A DNA stretch of 5,050 nucleotides from Alectryocaccomicrobium faecavium (GTDB lineage Bacteria; Bacillota; Clostridia; Christensenellales; Aristaeellaceae): positions 1-5,050 of the forward strand of contig DVOT01000226.1 of assembly GCA_018713425.1 (NCBI GenBank), read 5' to 3'. The notes beneath the pieces were generated by a model that was not told the DNA's origin, did no database searches, and was given only the letters and a program-made list of their open reading frames with translations. Numbering within the stretch: position 1 is the stretch's first letter; each line of letters begins with the position of its first letter. Shown piece by piece: positions 5,041-5,050 of the stretch. The position numbers and the translations under genes are program-made.

Positions 5041-5050
5041 TATGCTGGCA

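Overview
The window comes from a GC-rich bacterium. The gene set (a choloylglycine/bile-salt-type hydrolase, a GH4 alpha-galactosidase, an AraC-type sugar regulator and a LytTR/GHKL two-component pair), together with strong AGGAGG-type Shine-Dalgarno sites and sigma-A-like promoters, points to a gut-associated, high-GC member of the Bacillota (Clostridia, for example Oscillospirales or Christensenellales). This is inference from gene content; no marker gene fixes the taxon.

Layout from left to right: (1) the 5' 271 codons of a minus-strand bile salt hydrolase, cut by the left window edge. (2) A 327-bp gap that holds the hydrolase promoter, a roughly 25-residue in-frame relic of an aldo/keto reductase, a near-perfect palindromic element, an adjacent hairpin that pairs fully only as minus-strand RNA, and a small tandem repeat. 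(3) A complete minus-strand GH4 alpha-galactosidase (MelA-like). (4) A 215-bp divergent control region. (5) A plus-strand AraC-family regulator. (6) A short gap with a near-consensus extended -10 promoter. (7) A plus-strand pair of a LytTR response regulator and a small soluble GHKL histidine kinase. (8) A 77-bp tail with a 14-bp direct repeat at 31-bp period.

How the genes fit together: the GH4 enzyme and the AraC-type regulator form a classic divergent sugar-utilisation unit. Two identical 9-mers (ATGTTGCAT) lie 21 bp apart, just upstream of a weak -35 on the enzyme side and on top of the -10 of the regulator's own promoter. This is the geometry expected for activation of the glycosidase and autorepression of the regulator. 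The LytTR/GHKL pair has its own promoter and appears to be an independent signalling unit; its target is not visible, though the repeat pair after the kinase is one candidate. The bile salt hydrolase has its own promoter and is probably not co-transcribed by necessity with the glycosidase upstream of it.

No wholly new system is evident. The most informative items are the shared operator, the aldo/keto reductase relic beside the palindrome, and the membrane-free kinase.
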